From Pseudomonadota bacterium (GTDB taxonomy: Bacteria > Desulfobacterota > Desulfobacteria > Desulfobacterales > Desulfobacteraceae): a DNA stretch of 31,606 nucleotides. The position numbers were made by a program, and so were the translations under genes. How positions within the stretch are numbered: the first letter of the stretch is position 1; the number at the start of each line of letters is the position of its first letter. The stretch is from the NCBI GenBank assembly GCA_018816605.1, contig JAHIVS010000366.1:1-31606 (forward strand). Reading direction: 5' to 3'. The notes under the pieces are model-generated. The model ran no database searches. It saw only the letters and a program-made list of their open reading frames with translations, and had not been told where the DNA came from. Of the stretch, positions 7,461-16,177 are shown in pieces.

Positions 7461-8075
7461 TCAGATAATCAGGTAAAAAAGCGGAAAGACAAATATCCAG
7501 ATCAAATCCACCAAATGCCAGTAAAGTCCTGCATTTTCCAGGAGGGCAAATCGTTTGGCCGTCACCTGCCCGGCCAGGACAAACCCGAAGCTGACCGCCA
7601 GAAAAGTCATGCCGATGACGATGTGAAGCCCGTGGAGCCCGGTGATCACATAGTAGAGCCCAAAAAACATATTCTGCCCGTCGGGCCCGTCCAAAAGCCT
7701 GTCTGAATTGGGATAAATCCCCAGGGCGATCTTGTGTCCCCATTCAAAATACTTGTTCACTAAAAATATGCCCCCGCAGCCAAGGGCTCCCCCTATGGCC
7801 CACAGGGCAATTTTTCTCTGGCCCTTTTGTACGGCGGTAATGGCTGCGGCCACGGCAAAACTTGAGATGAGCAGGATAACGGTATTGATCACCCCGAACA
7901 TCCGGCTCAGCTCCTTGCCCCCTTCAATAAACTCATTTGGATACCGGGTCAAATAAACGGCATAGAGAACAAAAAGCCCGCCAAACAGGATGATTTCGGT
8001 ATAGAGAAAGAGCCACATCCCCAATTTCTTTCCGGCCTCATCTGTTTTCCCTGGGTCGTTCACTTGAGAAATCAT
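7461..8075 (-). CDS. ctaE: Cytochrome c oxidase subunit III
   Basis: 204 aa with five membrane helices, the short bacterial form lacking the first two helices of the mitochondrial subunit. Typical motifs: KLGMWLFLYTEIILFGGLF near the start, TGLHGLHIVIG in the middle, and YWHLVDLIWIFVFPLFYL at the end. It supports proton uptake and stability of subunit I. Its ATG directly follows the stop codon of the subunit I gene, with GGGAG inside that gene's end serving as ribosome binding site, so translation is coupled. Confidence 0.95.
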   Translation of the reverse strand: MISQVNDPGKTDEAGKKLGMWLFLYTEIILFGGLFVLYAVYLTRYPNEFIEGGKELSRMFGVINTVILLISSFAVAAAITAVQKGQRKIALWAIGGALGCGGIFLVNKYFEWGHKIALGIYPNSDRLLDGPDGQNMFFGLYYVITGLHGLHIVIGMTFLAVSFGFVLAGQVTAKRFALLENAGLYWHLVDLIWIFVFPLFYLII

Positions 8076-9710
8076 TCAGACTCCCTTTGGTTTTTTGGCA
8101 AATTTTTCGATCACCCCGGAAAAATCATAGGGATAATCCAATACCACGGGTTCAATGACAAAATTATGAAGGGGGGGCGGTGACGGGGTCATCCATTCCA
8201 AGGTCACCCCTCCCCAGGGATCCGCCAGGGCATCCCTTTCTTTTCTAAAGGATACCAAAAGATTGGCCATCATCATGAAGATGCCGACAATCATGAACAA
8301 GGCCCCGAAACCTGCCAGAAAATTGCCGTTGGCATACTGGGGGAGATAGTCATAATAGCGTCGCGGCATGCCCTGGAGCCCCAGGATGAACATGGGCACA
8401 TAGTGGAAGACAAAACCGCCTGTAACCAAAACAGAAGCGATATAGGCCCGTTTAAAATTGTACATGCGCCCGAACATCTTGGGCCACCAGTAGTGGAGGG
8501 CTGCAAAAAAGGCAAAGCCGGTTCCCCCGAACATGGTAAAATGAAAATGGGAGACCACAAAATGGGTGTCATGGACATGGATATCCGTGCCGGCCGCTCC
8601 CACCACAAGACCTGTGAGCCCCCCAACGGAAAACAGATAAATAAAGCACAGGGATAAAAACAGGGGCGGGCTCATCTCAATGGCCCCCTTGTACAGGGTG
8701 GCCACCCATGAAAAAACCTTGATGGCAGAGGGGATGGCCACCACAAAAGTCAGAAGGGAAAACACAAAGACGGCCGTGTCGCTCATGCCGCTGGTATACA
8801 TGTGATGGGCCCAGACCAGAGAGCCTGCCACGGCAATGGCCATGGAAGAAACGACAATGGCCTTGTACCCGAAAATGGATTTTCTGGCAAACACAGGAAT
8901 AATCTCGGAGATCACCCCCATGCCCGGCAAAATCATGATATAGACTGCCGGATGGGAATACATCCAGAACAAATGCTGATACAGGATGGGATCTCCGCCC
9001 TTGGCCGGATCAAAAAGCCCCACATTGAAATACCGTTCGACCATCACCAGCACCAGGGTGATGGAGACGATGGGGGTTGCCAGCAATTGCACCCAGGAGG
9101 TGGCATAAAGGCTCCAGGCGAACAAGGGCATCTGCATCCAGCCCATCTTGGGATGGCGCATCCTGTGGATGGTGGTAATAAAATTTAGACCCGTCAGCAT
9201 GGAGGCAAATCCCAGAACAAAGGCGGCAAAAACCGCCGTGGACACATTGGTGTTGGTGGAAATGGAAAAGGGCACGTAAAAGGTCCAGCCGGTGTCCGGG
9301 AATCCGTCGGAAAAAAGGGAAAGAATGGCAATCACACCGCCCAGCATGTATAAATACCAGGACAAAAGATTTAGTTTGGGGAAAAACACATCATCGGTTC
9401 CGATCTGAATGGGCAAAAAGAAATTTCCGAACACCGCCGGCAGGGCCGGAATGATGAACAGAAAAATCATGATCACCCCGTGGAGGGTAAAAGCGGAGTT
9501 GTACAATTTTGCACTTAAAAGGGTCTCGCCCGGAAACATCAGTTCAAACCGGATAAGCCCGCCGATGAGTACCGCCAGAAGGAACCAGAAAAGAATGGCC
9601 GCCAAATACATCAGCCCGATGCGTTTATGGTCTGTGGTCAAAAGCCAGGACCCAATGCCCGTATAGCGTGCCGGCGAAGGGGTTTCAAAAAATGATTTCA
9701 CAACATCCAT
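8076..9710 (-). CDS. ctaD: Cytochrome c oxidase subunit I, A2-type heme-copper oxidase
   Basis: 544 aa, about 12 membrane helices. Metal ligands are all present: His77 and His390 for the low-spin heme, His388 for the high-spin heme, and His253, His302 and His303 for CuB, with Tyr257 of HPAVY for the His-Tyr crosslink. In helix VI the motif is YSHPAVY, not GHPEVY. The D-channel glutamate is thus missing and replaced by the Tyr-Ser pair that defines A2-type oxidases (as in Rhodothermus and Thermus caa3). It reduces O2 to water with proton pumping. GAGGCT precedes the ATG. An enzyme of this kind in a likely anaerobe would serve oxygen detoxification or microaerobic respiration. Confidence 0.96.
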   Translation of the reverse strand: MDVVKSFFETPSPARYTGIGSWLLTTDHKRIGLMYLAAILFWFLLAVLIGGLIRFELMFPGETLLSAKLYNSAFTLHGVIMIFLFIIPALPAVFGNFFLPIQIGTDDVFFPKLNLLSWYLYMLGGVIAILSLFSDGFPDTGWTFYVPFSISTNTNVSTAVFAAFVLGFASMLTGLNFITTIHRMRHPKMGWMQMPLFAWSLYATSWVQLLATPIVSITLVLVMVERYFNVGLFDPAKGGDPILYQHLFWMYSHPAVYIMILPGMGVISEIIPVFARKSIFGYKAIVVSSMAIAVAGSLVWAHHMYTSGMSDTAVFVFSLLTFVVAIPSAIKVFSWVATLYKGAIEMSPPLFLSLCFIYLFSVGGLTGLVVGAAGTDIHVHDTHFVVSHFHFTMFGGTGFAFFAALHYWWPKMFGRMYNFKRAYIASVLVTGGFVFHYVPMFILGLQGMPRRYYDYLPQYANGNFLAGFGALFMIVGIFMMMANLLVSFRKERDALADPWGGVTLEWMTPSPPPLHNFVIEPVVLDYPYDFSGVIEKFAKKPKGV

Positions 9711-9774
9711 TACAGCCTCGCAAAGCTTGGGGTCATAGGATAAAAATTCAAGGACACTACCGGACCACCGGGTA

Positions 9775-10710
9775 TCAAGGTGTGTAACTTCTTCTCTTCC
9801 GGTTTTTTTTGGACGGATAGATCAGGAATAGAATAAATCCCGCCAAAAGAATCAGGATAGCTGTTCCCGTGATCCGAAACATTTTAAACACATAGGTTTT
9901 GTTCTCCGGATCATAGTCAAAGCAAAAGGAGAGGACCCCCCTTTTGATGGAAATGCCCGGATCACCTTTCTGGGCTTCATTTAATGCCATTCCCACATCA
10001 AAGGGAAGAAAGGAAGGTCCGTAAAGATACCGGATGATCTTGCCGTCTTTTGCCAGGACGACCATGGCACTGGGGTGGATATAAAAATGGTCTTTCTTCT
10101 TGATAAAATAATATCCCAGGGAGTCGGTCAGTTTACGGATATTTTCATTGTCCGAGGTCAGGTAGACCCAATTTTCCATGGGAAATTGGCGTTTGAGCAG
10201 ATTGGCATAGTTTCGCTTGGAGGTTCTGGCATGGCTTGCATCTTCATCGTCTGCAAAACTGACCGTGATGATATTAAAATCTGTCCCCGGAATCTGGCCC
10301 ACAAGGTTCAATACGTTGGCAAGCTCTGCCTGGAGAAAATTGCACACCGAGGTACACATGAAATATACGGGCAACAGCAGAACCGGTTTGCCAAAAAGGG
10401 TTTTAAGATCCACAGGACGGTTGTTCTCATCCACAAAGGAGGCACTAAAATCAATGACCTCTCCCAATCGTTCTTCCAGTTTGACCTGATCGACCAGGGC
10501 GGGTTCTTCCTTTTGGGCATCCATAACCATTTGCGAGTGGTCATGTTCCATTGCCATGGGTTTTTGATCCTTTGGATCCCGGGAATCAGACCCCATGATT
10601 TCAGGAGCGTGATCTTTATGATCTGCCCCATGATCTGCCGCACTTCCTGCCGGCGGCCTTCCAAGGGCCAGCAGGAAGCAGAGCAAAAATACAGACGCTA
10701 GCTTCATCAT
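9775..10710 (-). CDS. SCO1/SenC-family copper chaperone with His/Met-rich N-terminal segment
   Basis: 311 aa. Signal peptide (about 1-24), then a His/Met/Asp-rich stretch (26-62) likely to bind copper. A thioredoxin-fold SCO domain (about 75-255) holds the copper ligands Cys119 and Cys123 (CTSVC) and His212 (FYIHPS). A C-terminal membrane helix (about 283-302) with a basic tail keeps it on the outer face of the inner membrane. It inserts copper into the CuA site of subunit II. Its start overlaps the stop of the DOMON gene by 4 bp (ATGA) and it precedes ctaD. The His/Met-rich insert and C-terminal anchor are less usual for SCO proteins. Confidence 0.9.
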   Translation of the reverse strand: MMKLASVFLLCFLLALGRPPAGSAADHGADHKDHAPEIMGSDSRDPKDQKPMAMEHDHSQMVMDAQKEEPALVDQVKLEERLGEVIDFSASFVDENNRPVDLKTLFGKPVLLLPVYFMCTSVCNFLQAELANVLNLVGQIPGTDFNIITVSFADDEDASHARTSKRNYANLLKRQFPMENWVYLTSDNENIRKLTDSLGYYFIKKKDHFYIHPSAMVVLAKDGKIIRYLYGPSFLPFDVGMALNEAQKGDPGISIKRGVLSFCFDYDPENKTYVFKMFRITGTAILILLAGFILFLIYPSKKNRKRRSYTP

Positions 10711-11246
10711 TTTATTTTCTTTGTTTCACCGGTCGCGTAATTGATATCGTAGACAGACCGGAAGGCATGCCGATCGTTAAAGGAATCCCGGCCGGCTCCG
10801 TAGGCAATCATCACCCGGCTCATTTTTTCAGGGACAATGGGCTTGTCCCACTCTTCTTTCGTGTCCAGAGCCAGGGAAAAAGAAATCGTGGTTATCCCGT
10901 CTGCTTCTTCACCGGCCGGGTTGAGCACATTGTTTTTCCCCCCCAGTTTCTCATCCGAAGCATGTCCCCTTTTCCGATCCCCATAGTGATCTTCAATCTT
11001 GACCTTGTCATTTTTCACGGCACCAATGATAATATCGGCCCCCTGCATGGCAGTTTCCGGATCAAAGCCAATGGCAACCCAACCGGTTGTCTTGGCCGTC
11101 AGTTTCACATGGATCTTGTCCTGGTCAATGGTCCAGAATACCGTCATGTCGGAAGCTTCCAACTTATGCTGGTAATCCATCGCAAAGGCATGGCCGGAAA
11201 AAAGAATCGACACAGCCGCCCAGATTAAAACACTTTTTTTCATCAT
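10707..11246 (-). CDS. Periplasmic DOMON-domain protein
   Basis: 179 aa. ATG at 11246 is preferred because AGGAG lies 7 nt before it; ATGs at 11252 and 11243 also exist. Signal peptide (ends about AFA), then a single DOMON domain: characteristic TTGWVAIGFDP, then MQGADIIIGAV and a late beta-strand SFSLALD. DOMON domains bind heme or sugars and act in electron transfer. Encoded just before the SCO chaperone and oxidase, a heme-binding redox role next to the oxidase is a fair inference. No other fused domain is present. Confidence 0.8.
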   Translation of the reverse strand: MMKKSVLIWAAVSILFSGHAFAMDYQHKLEASDMTVFWTIDQDKIHVKLTAKTTGWVAIGFDPETAMQGADIIIGAVKNDKVKIEDHYGDRKRGHASDEKLGGKNNVLNPAGEEADGITTISFSLALDTKEEWDKPIVPEKMSRVMIAYGAGRDSFNDRHAFRSVYDINYATGETKKIK

Positions 11247-11258
11247 TATCATACTCCT

Positions 11259-11684
11259 TTATCCGTATTGCAGTTCACCGCCTGAAAAGCCAAGACCAAT
11301 GGCCAGCAGAACGATCAAAATATAAAATCCGGTTTTTTTGTCCAGTTTGGGGTTCTCGGGGTCATCCATAAACGCAATGGAGACCAGGACAACGGTCAGG
11401 ATACTTGCCAGCACCATCTTCAAGATGATTAAAAACTCCCATGCGCCCGCATACCGATGCTGCCAGTCCAGGTATCCTGTAAAAGCGGTCGGTGCTATTC
11501 CCAAAAGCCCCAGAATAACGCAATGATACCCTGTTTTTGCCAAAAACTTCAGTCTGGGTAAAAAAGAAGCGAGCCTGAATACAACCGCTCCCATAACCAT
11601 TCCCATGGGAATATGGGTCAGGGCAGGATGGAGCGGATGTGTGAAACCGACCTTGCTCAAAAACTCAAAAATCATTTCTGTCAT
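11259..11684 (-). CDS. DUF2231-like four-helix membrane protein
   Basis: 141 aa with four predicted membrane helices. The N-terminal motif HPLHPALTHIPMG is typical of the DUF2231 family, whose histidines are thought to bind heme; His and Tyr residues in GYLDWQHRY follow. It is the first gene of the oxidase operon and ends 12 bp before the DOMON gene start. AGGTGA precedes the ATG. Function unknown; a membrane redox partner of the DOMON protein is plausible but only inferred from the pairing. Confidence 0.75.
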   Translation of the reverse strand: MTEMIFEFLSKVGFTHPLHPALTHIPMGMVMGAVVFRLASFLPRLKFLAKTGYHCVILGLLGIAPTAFTGYLDWQHRYAGAWEFLIILKMVLASILTVVLVSIAFMDDPENPKLDKKTGFYILIVLLAIGLGFSGGELQYG

Positions 11685-11938
11685 GAAATCACCTTTTGTT
11701 GGTTATGGTTGGTTGCCTTATCCCTAAAGTCTAAGGGTTCTTCATGGAATTTCAAGGAAATACTTTTTCTCTGCCCGGCCTTCTGAGCGCGCGAAGGCAG
11801 GACAATTATGACACTTGATGGATAGTCATTCATTTATAAAATTCGGGAAAGGACAAGTCAAGAAGAATTCAGGCTTTTTTCAGGCACCGGGTTTCAATTT
11901 CGTTCTCCATAAAAAGTTAGGAGTAATAAACTTTTTCC
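11685..11938. other. Intergenic region between divergent oxidase operon and 47-aa peptide
   Basis: No gene seen. It contains the candidate oxidase-operon promoter (11728-11755, minus) and an inverted repeat GCCTTC/GAAGGC at 11778-11798 around a GC-rich 9-bp centre, which could be an operator or a small hairpin. Confidence 0.5.
11728..11755 (-). promoter_or_regulatory. Candidate promoter of the oxidase operon
   Basis: On the minus strand, TTGAAA (11755-11750) and TAGACT (11733-11728) with 16-bp spacing, about 45 bp before the first gene. CCCT/AGGG short inverted repeats surround the -10 box. Confidence 0.35.
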
Positions 11939-11967
11939 TTGACAACTTATAGTTTTATGTCCATAGT
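11939..11967 (+). promoter_or_regulatory. Promoter of the 47-aa peptide gene
   Basis: Perfect TTGACA at 11939-11944 and CATAGT at 11962-11967, 17 bp apart; TAGTAT two bases further is an alternative -10. The peptide gene starts about 87 bp downstream. Confidence 0.5.
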
Positions 11968-12053
11968 ATGTTTAACGCAACGGACAATCAAAATCAGGAT
12001 TGTTTAGCAGCACAAAAAAAGAATGACCCAAACTCAAAGATAAGGATATTACA

Positions 12054-12197
12054 ATGAGCGAATATAAGAGCAGCAGCAACTATATTGAAAGTGACGAAGA
12101 AAGAGAAATTGGACATGTTGACACAAGACAATTTAACTTTGAATGTGAAACCGCCGACTCCATCGGATGTGACGCTGGGGTTGACGTAGCAGGATAG
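12054..12197 (+). CDS. 47-aa acidic peptide with two cysteines, unknown
   Basis: An isolated small gene: ATG at 12054 preceded by AAGGAT at good spacing, stop TAG at 12195-12197. The N-terminal two thirds are charged and Ser/Glu-rich (leader-like); the C-terminal part, from about residue 27, holds Cys31 and Cys39 with Thr, Ser and Gly and ends in VDVAG. The net charge is strongly negative; there is no signal peptide or membrane helix. It has its own promoter and a strong terminator and is the only plus-strand gene between two minus-strand operons, so it is a real transcription unit rather than chance. The layout resembles ribosomally made peptide precursors, but no modifying enzyme is nearby. 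It could equally be a small acidic regulator. I do not recognise the family. Confidence 0.65.
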   Translation: MSEYKSSSNYIESDEEREIGHVDTRQFNFECETADSIGCDAGVDVAG

Positions 12198-12243
12198 ACA
12201 AACAGCCCTCCTTAATGTATTATTTGTTTTGCCTCCAAAAAAA

Positions 12244-12279
12244 GGCAGCCGCCCCTTGCCAGGGTGGCTGTCTTTTTTT
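12244..12279. terminator. Bidirectional terminator between peptide gene and thioesterase gene
   Basis: GGCAGCC-GCCC pairs with GGG-TGGCTGTC across a short loop (12244-12272). Seven T follow on the plus strand and seven A precede it, which gives a T-run on the minus strand. It serves both converging genes. Confidence 0.85.
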
Positions 12280-12336
12280 ATGCCAGATCCGATACCAAGG
12301 CCTTACAAAAATCTGACCTGGGTCCGTTTCCGCCCG

Positions 12337-13134
12337 CTAGTTCAGGGGAGGATGATATTTGGCAATCTGCCGGGAAATGGCAACCAAACTCCCTGCTTCG
12401 TCCCAAATTTCTCCGTCTTCTTCCACCAGACCGCTGGATATGAACCGGGTGGTAAAAATCCCCCGGAGCCAGCCCGCCTTGGGCAATTGCCTTACATTCA
12501 CGGAGTATTCAATGGTGGGAACCCAGGCAAGCATGCCCCGGCTGGCAAAAATACAAGGGGGGAAACAATCGGCAAAAAAAGTAATGGCCGGCACATCAAT
12601 TTCACGTTTTTCCTTAAACCGGATCCATCCTTTCTGAACGGATCTGTCCGTCAGTGTTCCACTTGTCCACCCGGCACACCCTGGATCCAGGCGCATGTCC
12701 ACCTGGTCAAAGAGGGAATATCCGCCCCCCATGGACGGGACTTTCAAGCACAGATCCGGCGGGGCCATCTGTTCAGGTTCTTTTTCATAGTGATGGGGCA
12801 GAGGCGTATCCCCGGGCTTTATAAAAGTTGCCATGGCCCGAATTCTCTCTTTGTTTTCCTGGACAAGCCGGGCCTGCTTCCGGATAAAATGCCTGGATTC
12901 ACCAATGGTTTCCACAAAGATTTGAGCCGGTGCAGGGTCGCACCGCTCCATATAGTTTGCCGTGGCAATACAGGCAACAAGCTTTTTATCATCCCCCAGC
13001 ATGGCCCGGGTCACCATGGCCATAATATATCCGCCGTTGGGCACATGATTAATGGACCATTGATCTGACATAATGGTAGTCAACACATTGTCTGATGTCT
13101 GAACAAACCCGATATCCCTGTCAAATGCATGCAT
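12337..13134 (-). CDS. Acyl-CoA thioesterase-like protein (double hotdog fold)
   Basis: 265 aa, the size of TesB-like double-hotdog thioesterases. N-terminal hotdog: WSINHVPNGGYIMAMVTRAM, a hallmark of the group, then the strand LVACIATANYMERCDPAPA. C-terminal hotdog: WVPTIEYSVNVRQLPKAGWLRGIFTTRF and a final EDGEIWDEAGSLVAISRQIA. It would hydrolyse an acyl-CoA thioester in the cytoplasm. AAAGGA precedes the ATG. Last gene of the dehydrogenase-ETF operon, 29 bp after etfA, so it probably acts on the acyl-CoA made or used by that operon; chain length cannot be told. Confidence 0.8.
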   Translation of the reverse strand: MHAFDRDIGFVQTSDNVLTTIMSDQWSINHVPNGGYIMAMVTRAMLGDDKKLVACIATANYMERCDPAPAQIFVETIGESRHFIRKQARLVQENKERIRAMATFIKPGDTPLPHHYEKEPEQMAPPDLCLKVPSMGGGYSLFDQVDMRLDPGCAGWTSGTLTDRSVQKGWIRFKEKREIDVPAITFFADCFPPCIFASRGMLAWVPTIEYSVNVRQLPKAGWLRGIFTTRFISSGLVEEDGEIWDEAGSLVAISRQIAKYHPPLN

Positions 13135-13163
13135 ATTTTTTTCCTTTTATCCGAACAATCGGC

Positions 13164-14162
13164 TCAATCTCTGATATTTTCTTTTATGGCCCGGATAATC
13201 CCGGAACACACCTGGTTGGCATCTGCGACAATGGCCACATCTGCCATTCGCATCATGGTGGCGTTGGGATTTTTATTGATGGCCACAATAAAGTTGGCAT
13301 CCGCAATGGCAGCCGTATGCTGGATGGCCCCGCTGATTCCGAAGGCAAAAAGAACCTTGGGTTTAATCGCTTTTCCGGCCTGGCCCACAAGGGCGTCATG
13401 GCCGATCCAGTTGGCATACACCACGGGCCGGGTTGCACCCACTTCCCCGTTCATGAGGGCGGCCAACTCAAACAATTTTTTAAATTTACCTTTGCTGCCC
13501 ATTCCTCTGCCACCGGTGATCACAATATCGGCCTTTTCGATCCCCTTGGCCTTGGAGGGTTTGTACTCAGAGGAAATACACCGAATTTTTTCTGTGGGCA
13601 TATCTGTCGGCAACGCAAGACGGATGATCTGGCCTTTGGCCGTGTCGTCATGGGCCAGTTCCTGGAAGGTTCCGGGACGGATGGTGGCCATCTGGGGTCT
13701 TTTATGAGGCGTGATGATCCGGGCGATCAAATTTCCCCCAAAGGAAGGGGCAATCTGAACCAGACGGCCCTTGGGATCGATTTCAAGGTCAATGCAATCG
13801 GCTGTCAGCCCGGTTTTCAATTGTTTTGCCACCCGTGGGGCAATCTCCTGGCCAAACCGGGTGGCCCCCACCAAAAGGGTTGCCGGTTTAAATTTTTCCA
13901 CCAGCCGGGTCATGAGAAATGAATAGGTTTCAACAGCATAGGTCTTTAATGCCGGATCATCCACTACATAAACCTTTTTGGCCCCATGGGCAATATACTC
14001 CCCCACATATTCGTCCATCCCATGGCCGAATACCACGGCACACACTTTTCCCCCTGTGCTTGCGGCAAGATGGGTGGCCCGGGCAAGGATCTGGAGGGTG
14101 ACCCGGCTTTGGAAATAGTTCCGGTAATCGCCCAATACCCAGATATCAGTTGCTGTTGTCAT
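13164..14162 (-). CDS. etfA: Electron transfer flavoprotein alpha subunit
   Basis: 332 aa. N-terminal domain about 1-190 (GLTADCIDLEID motif in the middle), C-terminal FAD-binding domain about 200-325 with GGRGMGSKGKF, NWIGHDALVGQAGK, and FGISGAIQHTAAI followed by NKNPNATMMRMAD. With EtfB it forms the heterodimer that moves electrons between an acyl-CoA dehydrogenase and the quinone pool or another partner. Its ATG overlaps the etfB stop by 4 bp. It has no N-terminal ferredoxin domain, which some anaerobe EtfA proteins carry. Confidence 0.95.
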   Translation of the reverse strand: MTTATDIWVLGDYRNYFQSRVTLQILARATHLAASTGGKVCAVVFGHGMDEYVGEYIAHGAKKVYVVDDPALKTYAVETYSFLMTRLVEKFKPATLLVGATRFGQEIAPRVAKQLKTGLTADCIDLEIDPKGRLVQIAPSFGGNLIARIITPHKRPQMATIRPGTFQELAHDDTAKGQIIRLALPTDMPTEKIRCISSEYKPSKAKGIEKADIVITGGRGMGSKGKFKKLFELAALMNGEVGATRPVVYANWIGHDALVGQAGKAIKPKVLFAFGISGAIQHTAAIADANFIVAINKNPNATMMRMADVAIVADANQVCSGIIRAIKENIRD

Positions 14163-15010
14163 ATTTTCTCCCCCTGGCCCTTCAGGTCCTTGCCCATGGC
14201 GCTGCTGATAATTTTCCCATAATCCTCAAAAAGCTGATCCACAACCGCTTTGGCCGTCCCTTTAAATACCCTGTTTTCTTTTCGGGTGGTGGGGGAATAG
14301 ACATCCACAATCCGGGTGGGAGAATCCTTTACCGCGTTAAAATTTTCATCAAGTCCCAGGCTTTTTGCATCCACCCGGATGATATCTGTCGTCCCGAAGG
14401 CATCCTGTACCCCGCCGAAGGCTGCATACCGGGGGGTGTAGGCGGCTTGGTCAATGGTCACAAGGCCGGGAAGGTCCATCTCAAGCACTTCAAAAAAATC
14501 ATCCACATGACGCTGGACCCGAACCTTGTGTCCCTGCAATTGGATATCAGCGGCATACCCTATGGCCGGGATGGACAATTCCTCTGCCAGCTGGGGTCCC
14601 ACCTGCCCGGTTTCACTGTCGCTGGTCTGGGAACCGCAGAGCACCAGATCCACATCCGGAACTTCTTGTTTTATAAACCTGGCAAGAATAAACGAGGTCA
14701 AAAAAGTGTCGGCCCCTGCCATGGCCCGGTCGGAAAGCAAGATTCCCTTATCCGCTCCCAGGGATTTGGCCTGGTAAAGGGTTTCCATGGCCATGGCAGG
14801 CCCCATGGACAGCACGGTTATCTGGGTTTTTTCCCCCAGCTCCGCCCGGTTTTCCTTTATCTGAAGGCCGGCCTCAAGGGCCCGTCTTGAGGAAGGGTCC
14901 ATCATGCCCTGGGCCAGTTCCCGCTTCAGAGTGCCTGTTTTGGCATCCCAGGGAAGTTCCGAAACCATGGGCACCTGTTTTATACATACAAGTATCTTAA
15001 ATATTTTCAT
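14159..15010 (-). CDS. etfB: Electron transfer flavoprotein beta subunit
   Basis: 283 aa. Starts with the typical KILVCIKQVP strand; GSQTSDSETGQVGPQLAEEL at about 154-173 is the nucleotide-binding motif region. The partner EtfA gene overlaps it and the acyl-CoA dehydrogenase gene lies 24 bp upstream. I cannot decide from the sequence alone whether the pair is of the simple or the electron-bifurcating kind. Confidence 0.95.
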   Translation of the reverse strand: MKIFKILVCIKQVPMVSELPWDAKTGTLKRELAQGMMDPSSRRALEAGLQIKENRAELGEKTQITVLSMGPAMAMETLYQAKSLGADKGILLSDRAMAGADTFLTSFILARFIKQEVPDVDLVLCGSQTSDSETGQVGPQLAEELSIPAIGYAADIQLQGHKVRVQRHVDDFFEVLEMDLPGLVTIDQAAYTPRYAAFGGVQDAFGTTDIIRVDAKSLGLDENFNAVKDSPTRIVDVYSPTTRKENRVFKGTAKAVVDQLFEDYGKIISSAMGKDLKGQGEKI

Positions 15011-15034
15011 TGTTTTTACCTAATTGTCCTGGGA

Positions 15035-16177
15035 TTAGCTGGGTTGGGTCAGAATATTTTTTGCGATGACCATTCGCTGTACCTCGCTTGTACCCTCATA
15101 AATCTGGGTCACCTTGGCATCCCTGAAATACCGTTCCACATCATATTCCTTGCTGTACCCATAGCCGCCGTGGATCTGAACCGCCATATCCGTGACCTTT
15201 CTTGCCGTGTCGCTGCAATAAAGCTTGGCCATGGAGGCCTGGGCGGAAAAAGGAAGGTTCCTGTCCTTATAATCGGCTGCCCGATAGACCAAAAGCCTTG
15301 CTGCATCAATCTGGGTTGCCATGTCTGCCAGATAGTTCTGGATGGTCTGGAACCGGGAAATGGGTTGGTTAAACTGCTGGCGTTCTTTGGCATAGGCCAC
15401 GGAATCTTCAAACGCAGCCTGGGCAATGCCAAGGGCCTGGGCTGCAATACCGATACGCCCCGTGTCAAGACCGGTAAGCCCGATCTTTAATCCCTGGCCC
15501 GATTTGCCCAACAGATTTTTTCCGGGCACCTTGCAATCTTCAAAGAAAAGAGAAGAAACAGGGTTGGCCCGCATGCCGCAGAGGTCTTCTATTTCTCCCA
15601 CCAAAAATCCGGGACGGTCCTTTTCCACGATAAAGACGTTGGCAGATTTTTGATCGTCTTCTGTCACTGCAAAAACCAGTATGGTGCCGGCTACCCCCCC
15701 ATTGGTCACAAAAATTTTGGTCCCGTTGATGAGATACCCGTCCTGGATTTTTCTGGCTGTTGTTTCCACCCCCCCGGCATCGGATCCGGCATTGGCTTCG
15801 GTCAGGCAGAAGGCACCGATGGAGTCGCCAGCGGCCATGGCCGGGACAAAGCGTTCAATCTGTTCCGGATTGCCAAATTTCAAGATGGGAAAGATACCCA
15901 CACTGTTGTGAACGGTCACACAAAGCCCCAGTGCGGCCGACACCCGGGACACTTCTTCCACGACAATGGCATAACTGATAGAATCCAGCCCGGCACCGCC
16001 AAGGTGTTTGGGAACCTGGAGCCCGAAAAAGTTCAGGGGTTTCATTTTTTCAACAATGTCATGGGGAAACCTTGCATCCCTGTCCAGTTCTGCAACCTGT
16101 GGCTTGATCTCATTTTCGGAAAACTCCCTGGCAATTTTCCGGATGAGCTGGTGCTTCATACAAGGATTAAATTCCAC
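15035..16177 (-). CDS. Acyl-CoA dehydrogenase
   Basis: 380 aa from the GTG at 16177, chosen because AAGGAG lies 7 nt before it; an ATG at 16195 has no such site and would overlap the upstream gene further. Three-domain FAD enzyme: N-terminal helices, middle beta domain with CLTEANAGSDAGG, and C-terminal helices with IHGGYGYSKEYDVERYFRDAK and the catalytic Glu361 in IYEGTSE. It resembles short/medium-chain (butyryl-CoA-type) enzymes. It overlaps the end of the alcohol dehydrogenase gene and is followed by etfB and etfA, its electron acceptors. Confidence 0.93.
   Translation of the reverse strand: MEFNPCMKHQLIRKIAREFSENEIKPQVAELDRDARFPHDIVEKMKPLNFFGLQVPKHLGGAGLDSISYAIVVEEVSRVSAALGLCVTVHNSVGIFPILKFGNPEQIERFVPAMAAGDSIGAFCLTEANAGSDAGGVETTARKIQDGYLINGTKIFVTNGGVAGTILVFAVTEDDQKSANVFIVEKDRPGFLVGEIEDLCGMRANPVSSLFFEDCKVPGKNLLGKSGQGLKIGLTGLDTGRIGIAAQALGIAQAAFEDSVAYAKERQQFNQPISRFQTIQNYLADMATQIDAARLLVYRAADYKDRNLPFSAQASMAKLYCSDTARKVTDMAVQIHGGYGYSKEYDVERYFRDAKVTQIYEGTSEVQRMVIAKNILTQPS

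Noticed and set aside
6470..7468. 332-codon plus-strand frame across the subunit II and IV genes
   Set aside because: Rich in Gly, His and Lys with no domain; it is the antisense shadow of the oxidase genes, which are certain on the minus strand.
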